Origin: Cunninghamella blakesleeana
Lineage: Eukaryota; Mucoromycota; Mucoromycetes; Mucorales; Cunninghamellaceae
Reading direction: 5' to 3'
Assembly (NCBI GenBank): GCA_017871115.1
Contig: JAFCIZ010000007.1
Coordinates: 2,852,001 to 2,916,000 of the forward strand
Length of the DNA stretch: 64,000 nucleotides
Shown here: piece by piece, positions 12,842-25,847 of the stretch
Layout of the letters: every line of letters starts with the position of its first letter
Position numbering within the stretch: the stretch's first letter is position 1
The notes under the pieces: generated by a model
The model's database searches: none
Seen by the model: the letters and a program-made list of their open reading frames with translations, nothing else
Told to the model about the DNA's origin: nothing
Position numbers and translations under genes: made by a program

Positions 12842-15800
12842 ATGAGAGTTCTATGCGTGGCAGAAAAACCTGATAATGCTAAAAAAATAGCAGGTATTCT
12901 TTCACAGTCATCAGCTCGAAGAGTAATAAGCAATATATATTTATAATTTTATAAAATAATATATAATAAAAAGAAGAGAGCTTTATTAATTATAAATATC
13001 TATATCTATATCTATATATATTTATAAATTATTTTTTTTTACTAGGAAACAACACAGAATAAATATGTAGGAAATTATAGATTCAATTACACTTTAAATC
13101 AACGAACAGTATCAATGACAGTAACTTCTGTCCTTGGCCATGTTACCAAGTTAAGTTTCTCTGAAGATATTGAAAAATATTGGAATCTTTGTGATCCAGA
13201 AGACTTGTTTGAATTGCCAGTCTATGAACTTGTACCTAAAGTAAAGATAATATAAAATAAAAATGAACTTCAATAAAGAAATCTATTTATATATGTATAT
13301 TTATATATTTATAGAACTTTGCTACTGTCGCTGATAATTTAAAAAGGGAAGCAAGATTTGCTGATATGCTGATTATTTGGACAGATTGTGATCGAGAAGG
13401 TGAAGCTATTGGTGGAGCTGTCGCAAATTTATGTCGTGAAAGTAACCCTAATATACAAATAAGAAGGGCTCGCTTTTCAGATATGAATCCTTCGTAAGTT
13501 AATAGTAAAATTTCTATATATGCATAGATTAAGAAAAACTAAATTATATTAATTCTACATTAATTCTACACGCATATATGTTTGTATAAAAAAATAGCAC
13601 TATACATCGTGCATGTCAAAATACTATTGAATTGGATAGTAGGCAAGTTCAAGCCGTTTTAGCAAGACAAGAGTTTGATGTACGTACTGGCTATGCATTT
13701 TCAAGATTTTTAACAACAAAATTAAAACCATTGGCTCCAGAACACAAACTTATTAGTTATGGTAATAAATACTCACCTATATACATACATATTGGTAGAT
13801 ATATTATACAACTTAATAATTGTATATTTTTTTTTTTTAAAAAAAAATCAATATATATATAGGAACATGCCAATTCCCTACATTGGGATTTGTGGTAGAT
13901 CGCTATTTGGCTCGTGAAAATTTTATACCTGAAGAATTTTGGAAAATTGATGTCAGCTATATTGAAAATGGTCCCCAAGGTACAATAAAAACTTCTTTTA
14001 ATTGGGAAAGAGTAAAATGCTTTGATCGTCATACTTGTTATGTTTTATATGATCAATGTGTACATAATCCTGAAGCTCATGTCACAAAAGTAACACGGAA
14101 AGTAACAACAAAAAGGTATATATATATATATATATATAAATGTTTCAACTAAAAATAAATGGAAATACATTTATATTAATGTAATTATTTTTATTTTTCA
14201 TTTATTTTGTTATGAACAAAAGAAAACCTTTGCCGTTAACGACAGTTGAGCTTCAAAAAGTAGGAACACGTATGTTAGGGATGACTGGTAACGATATTAT
14301 GCATGTAAGTTACATAATATAAATATTGTAAATAACCTAGTAAAGTAAAAATAAAATAAAATAAATTAAAAAATATGTGATGTAGTTATTAATATTATTT
14401 TTATTTTTATTGTTTAATATTTAGATAGCTGAACAGTTATATCTTGATGGTAAAATTAGTTATCCAAGAACTGAAACAGATCAATTTGAAGATAATTTCC
14501 AATTTGAAAATTTTATCAATTTACAAAAACAAGATAGAGTTTGGGGCGCTTATGCTGAAAGGTAAAAAATTATATGATATATAAAAAAAAATTATATATA
14601 TTAACATTCTAATTAAATTTTTATTTTTTATTTTTTAGTCTAACTCAAGGAAATTTTGATAAACCAAGAAAAGGAAAACATAACGATAAAGCACATCCTC
14701 CCATTCATCCTACAGCCTATGGTGGTGATTTGACCGGAAACCCAAGACGTGTTTATGAATTGATCGTTCGACGATTTTTAGGTTGTTGCTCTAAAGATGC
14801 TGTTGGTAACGAAACTGTTGTTAATATATCTATAGCTTGTGAACGATTTAGTGCAAAAGGTAATGAATATTTATATTTGAATCAATTAAATTGTAATAAT
14901 AATAATAATACTTTTTTATGCTTATTAATATATATGTTAATTAAAATTAGGATTGATCATTATTGCAAGAAACTATTTGGATATTTATACCTATGATTTT
15001 TGGAATGCACAGCAAATATCTTCATTTGAAGAAAACCAACATTTTACACCTAGTGAATTATTCATGAAACCTGGACATACAGAAAGGCCAAAGTTATTAA
15101 TAGAATCAGATTTAATTGGATTGATGGAAAAGAATGGAATTGGGACCGATGCTACCATTTCGAGTTTGATTGACAAAATTTTAGAACGAAAATACGTATA
15201 TAAAACACATGGAAAGTATTTTATTCCTTCTACGCTTGGGATCGCTTTAGCCGCAGGTTATGAAAATTTTGGATTTGAACACAGCCTTACTAAGCCTGAA
15301 TTACGTCAAATGGTAAATTTAATATATATATATATACTGAAATATGAACTCTTAAATGGAGAAAAAAATAAAAATAACAATTGCAATAACATTAATAATA
15401 ATAATAATAATCAATTGTTTTATATATAGATGGAGATGGATTTAAAAGCAATATGCCAAGGTTTAAAAACAAAGGATTCTGTAGTTCGATCCGCCTTGGA
15501 TAATTATCGAATAATGTATAGACGATCAAGAGCGGATTTTAATCGAATTATTGAGGCATTTCGTACACATTATAATGCTGCTGAAGATGCAAGAAGAAGC
15601 TGTGGCCGTGGAATATTTACTCGTGATGATCTGGAAGAATCTGCACCTAATGATAATGATAACAGTGATCATGATGGAAGCAGTAGAAGTAGTAGTGGTA
15701 GAGGACGTGGTAGAGGACGTGGATCATCAACATCGACATCAACAACCCGTGGAAGAGGTAGGGGAAGAGGAAGAGGAAGAGGCGATGCAACATCAATTTC

Positions 15801-16068
15801 TACTTCAGCTCGTGGCCGTGGTCGTGGTCGTGGAAGAGGTGGTAGCAGTAATGCAACAAATAGAAGCGAAAGCAATAACGATAATAACAGCATCAACAGC
15901 AACACTAGACAAGATAACGTTATATGTCCCGAAGTGGAATGTCATTGTCACCAACCAAGTATACGATTTGTTGTTAAAAAAAATAACCAAAATAAGGGTA
16001 GATCTTTTTACAGTTGTCAAAAATCTCAAGATAATGGAAAGTGTGATTTTTTTCAATGGTGTGATTAG
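12842..16068 (+). CDS. TOP3: DNA topoisomerase III (type IA)
   Basis: Type IA topoisomerase that with a RecQ helicase dissolves double Holliday junctions. Ten exons: 12842-12922, 13046-13240, 13315-13493, 13598-13761, 13863-14115, 14223-14304, 14425-14561, 14639-14859, 14951-15312 and 15430-16068, giving 770 aa. The Toprim domain opens VLCVAEKPDNAKKIA and contains WTDCDREGEAIG; the active-site tyrosine lies in ISYPRTETD at about residue 331, followed by HPPIHPTA and GIGTDATISSLI. The C-terminal tail has repeated GRGRGRG blocks and a GRF-type zinc finger (CHCHQPSIRF, FYSCQ, CDFFQWCD) that closes the protein. This tail matches the TOP3-alpha arrangement with a GRF finger. The model is strongly supported. 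Confidence 0.95.
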
Positions 16069-16662
16069 TGTTTATTTATATATATGACTATTGCTGTTAA
16101 TTCAATCCCTCCATTTTTTTTTTTTTTTACTTTACTATTATTAATTCTCTTAATTATCATTATTATTACCTATATTAATTGTTTTACATATATCTCATTA
16201 TTAATTTATAGCTATGTTTTCATTTCATTATAATCATATTTGCAACTATATACATATATCATTTATTATATTACTATATAATTATTTCTTAAAAGTCTAA
16301 TCAACAATTGTAATTTTATAAAATAAAAATTGTATTTGTTTTACATGCATATAATTCAATATATATATATAATTAAAAAAAAATATTATAATTTATTAAA
16401 AGTAAATCAAATAAATAAACATAGTATCAAACTATATTTATAAAAATAAAAAGGTATACATGTTAAATATTAAATAAGAATGGAAATAGAAACAGATAAT
16501 TAATAATAATAAAATAATAAACATAATAAACAAATAAAGTATCATACAATAACACTAATTACTCTTTTTTTTTTTTTTACCCTTTTTTCCTTTTCCTTTT
16601 TTTTTTTTCTCAATTAATACAATTATTATTATTATTATTATTATTATTATTTTGATATGCAT
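16069..16662. other. convergent 3' spacer between TOP3 and the P450
   Basis: Very AT-rich, holds both 3' ends. Includes (ATT)n near 16621-16650 and T-runs at 16565-16610. No coding signal. Confidence 0.55.
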
Positions 16663-18501
16663 TTAGTTTTTTCTTTTAAAAGTAATACTTGTACCAATCA
16701 TTTCCTCTCTTCCGGTCCAACTCCAAATTCCAGTAGGACGATGAACACGATCAGTATTACCACCTTTGAAGGAGTATGTTTTTACTAAGATTAATATAAA
16801 GTTAATCAAAAATTGTTCACTAACACGAGACCCTTGACAAAAACGACGGCCAACACCAAAAGCTAAATGATCATGGGCAGGCAAATGATTTGGATTTTCG
16901 TCAAGAATGGAAACCGTTGTTTTTGATTGAGATGAAGGTTTAAGAAGAGAGGTGCGATCTTTTGTTAAAAATCGTTCAGGATCAAAAGTGTTAGGTTGAC
17001 AATAATAATTTTGATCGAAATGAATTTTATCTAAATTAACAACTAATTCAGAATCATCATCTACACGATAAGTTTGGTTATTAATCTCAAGATCATGATC
17101 AGCTCGGGTACCATGGGTAAAGGCACGAGCAGGTGGGTCATAACGTAAACATTCTTTGACAAAGGCTTCAGCATAAAGAGGTTGATCTATTAATTTTTCT
17201 TGCCATTCTGGTAAAGTTGCCAACCGTTGAATTATATTAAATAAACAAGTAGATAAATATTTATGGCTATGGAGTGTGAGGTGCATGAGATTGATAATAA
17301 TGTCTTCACGTTGAAGTTGCTCGGGTGTAGGATCGTTTTTAGAGGGTTGGATATTACTTAAAAGGGAGGTGAATTGTGGTGATGATGATAATTCTTTTGC
17401 ATTGTCCTTTTCCTTTTCTTCTTCATTATTCTTTTGGTCAAGTAAAGTCCAATTAATGAAATGATTTAAAATAAAATTACGAGTACGAACAGATAAATCT
17501 CCAAAAAGGACCGTTTTAATGCCATGAACGGCTTGAACGAGAGGAATACCAAAGATACAATATTGTAACCAATTTGATTCTTGTAATTGTTCTAATTCTT
17601 GCATTTTATCAATGATTTCAACCATGATTTCTGGGTCCACATTTGATTGTTGCATAATCATATGTAAAGAAGTATCTAAAGCTACCATGTCTACTAATCC
17701 ACGTAACTGTTTACCATTCACTTGACCTTCTTTATCACTAGCCTGTTCTATACTATGTAATAATTTTTCACTTTGTTCTTCAAATAATTGTTGAAACCAG
17801 GATGCTTTGGTTGTGCTAATGGCATAAGCAATAGACCTACGAAGACGAGACCAATATAATGAAAAAGGAGCTGTAAACACAGTTTTGCCTATTAAAAAAA
17901 TAAGAAAATCACAAAAATTGGTAAATAATGAATTATAAAATTAGTACGATCATTTTACTTAATATATATAATGATAGTGGTTTATATATTTACATTTATA
18001 TTTACTCTATTCATTCATAAACGCTTATTTCTATACATAGCTGCAATTTTTTTTCTAAATACCACTCCTTTTTTATTATTTTATTATATATATATATATA
18101 TATTACTTACCATTATCCGTCATATGAACTTCAACGTTACCAAAAATATTTTTTGAGGAGTTTAACTGATCTTTCACCACCAAAACTTGATGAACCAAAG
18201 GACCATTATTTAATACCAACATGCGACGTTGACCCAATTTCACAGAAAAGAAATCCCCAGCTTCATTAGCCCATTGAGTTAAAGCCTTACTACCTTTTAA
18301 TTGATATTCTTGTAACCCATTCCAAATATAAGGTAAAGAAGAAGGCGAAGGTGCCCAAGGACTTTTAAGTGAACCATCAGGGTTTTTATTTCTCCATAAG
18401 AATTGTGTAAAGAGTTGAGTAATAAAATAAGTAACTGATGCAGTCAAAAGTGTAGCAGGAATCCCACTTAAATTGCCCAAGTTTGATAAAAGGTTTCCCA
18501 T
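16663..18501 (-). CDS. cytochrome P450, atypical I-helix
   Basis: Two exons, 18111-18501 and 16663-17888, give 538 aa. The N-terminus has a hydrophobic anchor (SGIPATLLTASVTYFITQLF) and a proline-containing hinge (SPWAPSPSSLP), so the protein should sit on the ER membrane. Hallmarks present: K-helix ECLRYDPP, meander NTFDPERF and heme-binding loop FGVGRRFCQG with the axial cysteine at about residue 481. The I-helix, however, aligns as LTLHSHKYLST where most P450s have AGxDTT, so the acid/alcohol pair used for oxygen activation is missing. It may be a non-monooxygenase P450 or an unusual fungal family. The substrate cannot be read from sequence. Confidence 0.9.
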
Positions 18502-20209
18502 ATGATGATTTTATGAATGACTTAAAAAAAGTATAATAGAAAGAGTAAGAAGAATAGAAAGAAGAGGAAGAAGTAGAAGAAGAAAAAAGGTTGAGAAAAA
18601 AAAAAAAGAAAGAGAGAGAAGAAAAAATTAAAGTTTTTAAAATAAATTTTTTTACTAAAATGGAATAACTACCCAAATTTGTCACAAACTCTCCAGCTCA
18701 GATTCTTAAAAAAAAACTCAATTCTCAATAAAATATTTCTTTCCTTTTTTATTATTATTATGATTTACTCTCTTTATTATTTGTTATTATTATTATTGGT
18801 ACGTTGCTACTACTGTCATTACTATTATTTTTACTTCTTTTTTAATTATTTTTTATCGCTATTATTACTATTATTATTGAATTTCATAAGTTTACTTATT
18901 TATATTATATACGTATATATTATATATATTTATAAAAGTTGAAATATTTTATATAAAGTCAGACCAAATACGCCATATAACTGTTATCTTTCGATTTATG
19001 TGTTACCATTGATTAAAAAGAAAGAAAAGATAAATTTATATTTATATTTGCATAAAAACTTTTCCAATTTTTACTGGTTCAAATTAATTGGATCACACAT
19101 ATCTATGAACTTAAAAAAAATAATCCTGCTATTATATTGATTTACAAATATATATATACTTTGAAATAATTATAGCATTGCTATTAAATATGTATCAACT
19201 TATTTATTCGTCTATTAATTAATATGTATAAAAAATGTAAATAAAAGAATCTTTATTATTATTATTGTTATCACTCTTAAGAACAAATATCAAGGATTTC
19301 GACATCCGAAGCGTGATAAGTGTTTACCACGGGATTCAATACTTTTAAACCAAGAATATTTAGTAGATTGTCAGGACTAGATCGTGAAAGGATAACAAAA
19401 AATAGACATCAAGGATAATTTTTGAATGGCCCATATACTAATTTTTGGTATATTTCTTTATATATTTTAAATAAAATAAAATAGAATAAAATAAAATAAA
19501 AATGTTTTTTATACAAAAATAAAAAGAAAATGGATGATTCCATTTGATTTTATAGATTTATATGCTTTTTTTTATAATAGGTATTACGTTCAATACTTGT
19601 GGAGCAATATTTATCACTGTTCCTATGGCTTCATCATGTAATATTGCTAATTTAAAAAAAGTCAATTTTCTTTTATATTCTTTTTATTTTTCATATACTT
19701 ATGTGCAATAAAGAAAATACCGGAGAAACGAAAGAGGATGATCACGTTCTCTGGGTTTATTTTTTAAAAATTGATAAATTTATATGCTATTAAAAACCTA
19801 TAACAATAATAGAAGCTACTATATGTATTTTTATTTATTTATTTAAAAAAACTTTTGTAAAAGTAGTAAATCTGCATAGGTTCTCTTTTTTAATAACAAT
19901 AACAATAATAATATATACTTATATAAGTATATATATTTTAAGCGTAATTAAAAGCATTTTTATTTATTTACTTTTTCTTTTCTATTATGAATATGTTCAT
20001 TGTTTATTGTTTATTATTATTATTACTATCATTATAATCATTTCATTATTAAAACTACATAATGTAATTTACTAATTTAGTAAAGAGCTTATTTATTTAT
20101 TTTATTCTTTTTTTGTTTTTATTTATATTTATCATATTCATCATAAATAAATAAATAAATTATATTTTTATATATATACAAGAAAAAAATAATGATAATG
20201 TGTTAAAGA
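18502..20209. other. 1.7-kb spacer with a GC-richer island
   Basis: Upstream of the P450 (minus) and downstream of the NIPA gene (minus). Mostly AT-rich, but 19285-19430 is clearly richer in G and C and is open on both strands for about 30-45 codons. A second coding-like patch lies at 19581-19660 on plus, directly after an ...ATAATAG acceptor-like motif. I could not connect either into a gene. The 87-codon ORF at 18679-18942 is low-complexity and not called. Confidence 0.4.
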
Positions 20210-21734
20210 TCAGGATAATAAAGGTGTTCTTTCATTTATATCTTGATGATTTTGTTGTCGAGTAAATAAGGATGATAAAGAGGACCACCAAGATGATTGT
20301 TCTATTTTTTGGTCACCATCTTTCAAGGACGATGACACGTGAGGTGGTACAGCCATATCGGAAGGTTTTCCACCATCAGTAGCAGCAGCAGTAGTAATAT
20401 TAGAATCAGATGATGATGTAGATGATGGTGATAAAGAAGTAATGTGTGATTGGAATGAAATGATCAACACACCACAAACTAAAATAGTGATACCTATTAA
20501 AACTAACACTACTTGCCACCAATAGAGTCGATCCCATTGATTATAATATACCAACCCATTAAATAAACAAGATACATTGAATGAACAAAAATTAAGTGGA
20601 ACCAGAATAATCGTATCACATAATTGAACCCCTCGATTTAAATAATACAACTATTTTTTTTTTAAGAAAAAAAAAATTTATAAAGAATGTTTATAATTTA
20701 ATATATTTGTACATATATAGCTGCTTTTTTTTAAAAAAAAAATTCTTACTTGTAAGATAGCGGTAAATATTAATGCAAAGACAATAGCCCAAGTTAATGG
20801 GTATATAAATTGATTATCACCATTAAATACAGTCACTATTAATAACTCAATTCCACTTTTAGCAAACAACATAGCTTGACTACTAATATTAGCACCTAAT
20901 ACACCATAACTAAAAATAAAAAAATAGAAAAAGAAATATAAAATAATGCAATTGAATATAAAACATATGGGAAAGCTTTTTCATCATCATCATCAATATA
21001 TAAATAAATAAATAAATATATATATATATAATATTTTACCTAATACCTAACCATTTTTTCATATCAGGGTATTTCACTTTCCATTGTATATTTTTCTCAA
21101 GCCCATATTCAAGAAAATGAGTTGATATTAAGCCAATAAAAGTAAATAATTCCACCAAAGTAAAATAAATAATAAAAGAGGGGCGTTTATAGAGTTGAAT
21201 TAAATCTTTTAAAGTGTGATTGGGTTCAGGTACAACGCCGAATCCTGCAACTAGCATGGCACCAATTACTATTAATCCAGTACCTGTATATTAGGAAAGA
21301 ATGAAAAGGAAAGAGAGGGAAAAAAAAAAAAAAGGAAAAGGAAGGGGAAAGGTGAGATAAAAAAAAAAAGATATATAATTTTCAAGTAGTTTAGTATTAT
21401 TACCCATAGTTGTTCTTGTTGTAAAAGGATCACCAAGTACTAATCTTGCAAATATAGCATTAAATACTAGACCAATAGCACCAACAGGAGCTAAAATAAC
21501 AATGGGAAGATAGCCAATAGTACAAGTAGATCCAATTAAATTACTTAGTGTATAGATAAGAAAGCCAACTACCCATAAAGGACGATGTAATAATTTAATA
21601 TGAGGCTGCTCAATATGAGATCGTCGTTGTAAAGATATACCGAGAGCTTGAGTCATACTGGCCAGCAGTGAAACAATCAATGGTATTATAATCTCTTTAT
21701 CTTCTAGTCGTTGTATTAAATAAGATCCTCCCAT
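20210..21734 (-). CDS. NIPA-type magnesium transporter
   Basis: NIPA/DUF803 proteins are multi-pass membrane transporters linked to Mg2+ uptake in animals. Exons 21404-21734, 21040-21283, 20750-20909 and 20210-20650 give 391 aa. Family signatures seen: LLASMTQALGISLQRRSH near the N-terminus, LIGSTCTIGYLPIVILAPVG, GANISSQAMLFAKSG, and the highly characteristic YYLNRGVQLCDTIILVPLNF followed by FNGLVYYNQWDR. About eight to nine hydrophobic helices are visible. The C-terminus is a cytosolic Ser/Thr-rich tail that ends NERTPLLS, where ERTPLL resembles a dileucine sorting signal. Ion specificity in fungi is inferred from the family. Confidence 0.92.
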
Positions 21735-22673
21735 ATATTATATATATATTTATAAATTAATTATTATACAAAATAAATAAAAATAAAAGTAAAAAAAAAT
21801 AAAAATAAAAAGGGAATCTATTATAATGATATAACGATCGTATTCTAAAATAAATGAAAATAAAGGTATAAGTTTTTTTTTTAATAGATGATAGATGTAA
21901 AAAAGAGAGAGAAAAAAGAAAGAGAAAGTGAGAGGAGGAAGAAAAAAAAAAAATTCAAATTTAAAAATGGGTATTTTCCTTTTTTATTTTTAACCACACA
22001 GTGGAGATTTAAAAAAAAAAAAAATAATCAGCCAAAAAAAAAATATAATAATTAAATCAAATTAATATCATTATTATTATTATTATGTATAAAATATATT
22101 ATATTACCATTATTGCTATGAATACGACATTTTCTTTGAATATTATTATTATATAATAGTTGCTACTTTCAAGTTTTGATATATTTGTACATTCATATGT
22201 TTATATACTTGTATAATATATAATAAACTACCATCCCTTATATATATATATATATTATACTCTATATATAATTTCGAATAAAATATGTAATAATAAACAA
22301 ACAAACAAATAAATAATAACAATGATATATAAATAAATAAAAGATTATGCTTTTTACTATTTCATATCCCTAAATGGTCTTTATAAGTTAATATGATACT
22401 GATTAGATGTAATAAAAGTTATTCTAATAAATAAATAAGGGGAATTGAAAAGAAAAAGGAGGATATATTGTAAAAAAAAAAAAAAAAAGAAAGCACTTTA
22501 TTATTATTGTTATTAAAATCATTTGTTGTTATTATTCAAAACATATATAAATATTATTTACACTTCATTGAAGAGGAATAAAAAAAATTGAAAAAAGAAA
22601 ATGAAAGGAAAATAAAAAAAAAAAAAGATATATGTAAATATATGTATTATATTTTTTTTTTTTTATTTATTAA
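21735..22673. other. spacer between NIPA and DEF1
   Basis: NIPA upstream region (read on minus) and DEF1 3' flank. Purine-rich strings at 21895-21955 and simple repeats; I see no gene. Confidence 0.5.
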
Positions 22674-25489
22674 TTAAGCATGATGCCAATAAAGTGTTTG
22701 CTGAGGTTGTTGGTTTTGTCTTGTTGGATAATTATTAATTGGATTATTAGGTAATGTTGGATTATAAGGTTGTTGTTGTTGTTGATGCTGTTGTTGATAA
22801 ATATATGGCTGTTGTTGTTGTTGTTGTTGTTGTTGTTGCTGTTGTTGATATTGATATTGGTAATTATTAGGTACCATCATTGGTTGTTGTTGTTGTTGTT
22901 GTTGTTGAATAGGAGGTCCTTGTTGTTGTTTATCATACCCATTTACTAATGATTCCTTACCTTGATTAGATGGCTGTTGTTGCTGTCCCATATTACCACT
23001 ATTACCACCAAGATAATGCTGCATTTGAGGAACAGTGGTTTGATATTGTTTATTATTATCATAAATTAATCCTTGAGTTCCATTTGAGTGTAACATAGCA
23101 TTACTATCGTCATAAACTTGTTGATTGGTATAATCTTGATAAACAGAATTATTAGTATTATTTGTTTTTCCATACATTGGATATGAGTTATTGCTAGTAT
23201 TTGTGTTATTATTATTATTAGAATTGTTGGAGTTATTACTATTGCTATTATTGGAATTAGTATAAGGTGTTTGAGGTTGTTTTTGGGTTGATTGTGAAGG
23301 TGGTTGAGATGGCTGAGGGATTTGTTGTTGTTGTTGAAGTGGCTGAGGAGGAGGTTGGGTTTGTGGATATTGTTGCTGTTGTTGTTGAGGAAGGGGTGGT
23401 TGTTGATAGCTAGTTTGTTGGTAATTGTGATATTGATTTGGCATATAATAAGAATAATAATAAGCTCCAGTATTATTACCATACATTCCGGCTTGGGGTT
23501 GCTGAGGAACTTGAATAGCAGGTGTGGCATTTGTACTGCTGATCATACCCATAGTACTTGGTGTAGCCATCATACCATCTTGCACATTGTTGAACTTTCC
23601 ACGATTATATAAATGAGCGTTGACAACTGAAGGGGATTGATTATAGACACTTGGATCATAATAGTTAACAGGTCGTTGGGTTTCAGCTGTATTGTAATAG
23701 TCGGGCATAGATACCATTCCTGGATTAACATATCCATGCATTTGCCCATTTCCGGGAATAGCATTAGGATAAAGTGCATAAGGATTGATATGTGCCTCAG
23801 TGGATGGTAAAGTGACATGTTGTTGTGGTGGTTGGAATGTAGGTTGATATTGTTGATATTGTAATGGTTGTGGTTGTGGTTGGATCTGTTGTTGTTGTTG
23901 TTGTTGTTGGAAAGTGGATGGTTGAGGTTGTGTTGAAACGGGTGGGTAAACAGGAGCATCATGAGTTTTAGATGTATTGGCTAAATGAGGTGTGGTATTT
24001 TGATTATTCATTGGCGTTGTGTTATTGTTATTGCTAATTTGTTGTGAAACAGTAGGTGTAGTAGCTGCAACTGGTGCTACAGGTACCAAAGTAGCTGTAG
24101 TAGTAGTTTCTACAACTGTTGTAGTACTAATAGTTTCTTCTTTAGGCGTATCCATTTTATGAGTTTGTTCTTCTATATGCTCTTTTTTATCTTGTACTAA
24201 AATAGTTTCATCTTTTTTCTCTACTGTGACAACTTCTTCATTGATTTCAACTTCTTTAACCACATCTTTAATCTTTTCTTCCGTTTCCTTTACATCTTCT
24301 GTTTCTTTTGTTTGATTAATCATTGCTTCAGTAATAGGTTGTTCTTCCCCATTTGCTAAATTCAAACTACCAAATTGCATACTGACGTTTTCTAATCCGG
24401 ATGACCCACCAGGTAAAACAACAGGTTCTGCTTGTTTTAATCGACGAATTGGTATTTTACGGAATCCCATTACTCCTCCTTGAGCTTCTTGTGTTTCATT
24501 GGTTGTTATTTCCACACGCTTTAATGATTCATGTTCCAAAGTAGATTGTAATGAAGTGTCTTTGTTGTTGTCATCATCATCACCATCATTATTGGTATTA
24601 ACATTTTCTTTGTTGTTTAATTTATCTGTAATAATTTCTTTTTGTTTTTCTTCTTCTACTACATCCACTATTTCGTCTTTTTCCTTTCCACTCACTTGAT
24701 GAAGTTCATTGTTTATTAATTCAGATACTTTTTCAATTTTTACTTCATTCGTTTCTGTCTGTTCTTCAATAATATTCGCTTCAATTGTTTCTTTTTCTGT
24801 TAATGTTATAGTTTCAGCTGTTTCTTTATCAATGATTGTATTAGATTGTTCTTTTGTAGCAATAGGTTCAGGTTTAGTAGGTCCTCTATTTTTTTTTTAA
24901 AAAAAAATAAGTAAAACAGAACAAAAAAAAAAATATGCATGGATATATATCGCTTTATCTTTTTCTCTTTATCTCATCCTCTTTATATTATTATTTTCTT
25001 ACTTTAATATACTGGCCCATGATGGCTTCTTTATTTCTTCCTCTTCCTGTTTTAATGGTTGTTGAGTTGTAGATGATTCCTCCTTTACACGATTTGATTT
25101 ATCTCCAAATTTACCGCCTAGTTACAATAAAGTGTATGTATACATGGGTTTATCATTAATATTATGCACTATATATTTAGTCATTATTTATTTCTATATT
25201 TATGTAACTTACGATATTTTCCCCTCCTTGATTTACCACCACGAGTTGATTCTATTTTTTTTTTAAAAAAAAATAAAAATAAAAATAGTAATAATAATTT
25301 TATTAATAATAATAAAAAATTACTATATCTCAAGTAAACGTTTATTTTTATACTTTTTGAATACTATTAAACTCTTACCTCGAGTTCCACTATGGTTTTC
25401 ATGTTTTTTTGTGTTAGCACTTGGTCCTGTAGTATTTGATTTAGGTTTTGGTTTCTTTGTTTTGACTTGATCCCATTGATTTGCGTGGC

Positions 25490-25527
<38 letters not shown>

Positions 25528-25847
25528 AATAATAATAATGATGAGAATAATAATAATAATAAAGTATTCTAATAAATAAACTTTATATTTTTATATTTTT
25601 ATCCAATTACTTATTTTGTTGCTATTCTAATTTACTTACCTTCCATAATACGTCCAATAGTTAATTCTAAATCACCATTGGCTTCGTTAATAATTGCAAG
25701 TAAATCTTCCTGGCTCCAACTGGGGAATAACTCTTTTAAAGTCGGTAAATGTTGTCTGTATAAGTTTTTTAACGTTTTAAAGTCGTTTCCATTATTATTG
25801 GTATTATTATTTTTAGGTGGACGTCTTGTACTAGGATGTGTAGGCAT
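22674..25847 (-). CDS. DEF1: Def1-like CUE-domain, Gln-rich RNA polymerase II degradation factor
   Basis: In yeast Def1 recruits the elongin-cullin ubiquitin ligase to stalled RNA polymerase II: its CUE domain binds ubiquitin, and its long Gln-rich tail is removed by the proteasome to let the rest enter the nucleus. Here exons 25640-25847, 25379-25489, 25213-25251, 25003-25117 and 22674-24885 give 894 aa. The CUE domain is at about residues 24-70 (TLKELFPSWSQEDLLAIINE). An RG/Lys basic stretch follows (KSRRGKYRGKFGDK), then an acidic Glu/Thr/Val-rich middle, then roughly 450 residues dominated by Gln, Pro, Asn and Tyr with runs up to about twelve Gln. The tail ends TLYWHHA. The identity is inferred from domain order, since low-complexity tails align poorly. 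Confidence 0.85.
25490..25639 (-). repeat. (TA)n tract inside DEF1 intron 1
   Basis: An uninterrupted TA dinucleotide run at about 25493-25521 lies within the first DEF1 intron, next to the acceptor. Likely length-polymorphic. Confidence 0.7.

Noticed and set aside
15551..16087. ORFs overlapping the TOP3 tail in other frames and strand
   Set aside because: Shadows of the RG-repeat coding sequence; the TOP3 frame is confirmed by the GRF finger.
22674..22900. CAG/CTG triplet expansion as a disease-type repeat
   Set aside because: The runs encode the Gln-rich DEF1 tail and mix CAA/CAG; nothing suggests pathological expansion.
23304..23962. His/Asn/Leu-rich ORFs overlapping DEF1
   Set aside because: Alternative-frame translations of the Gln-rich repeats.
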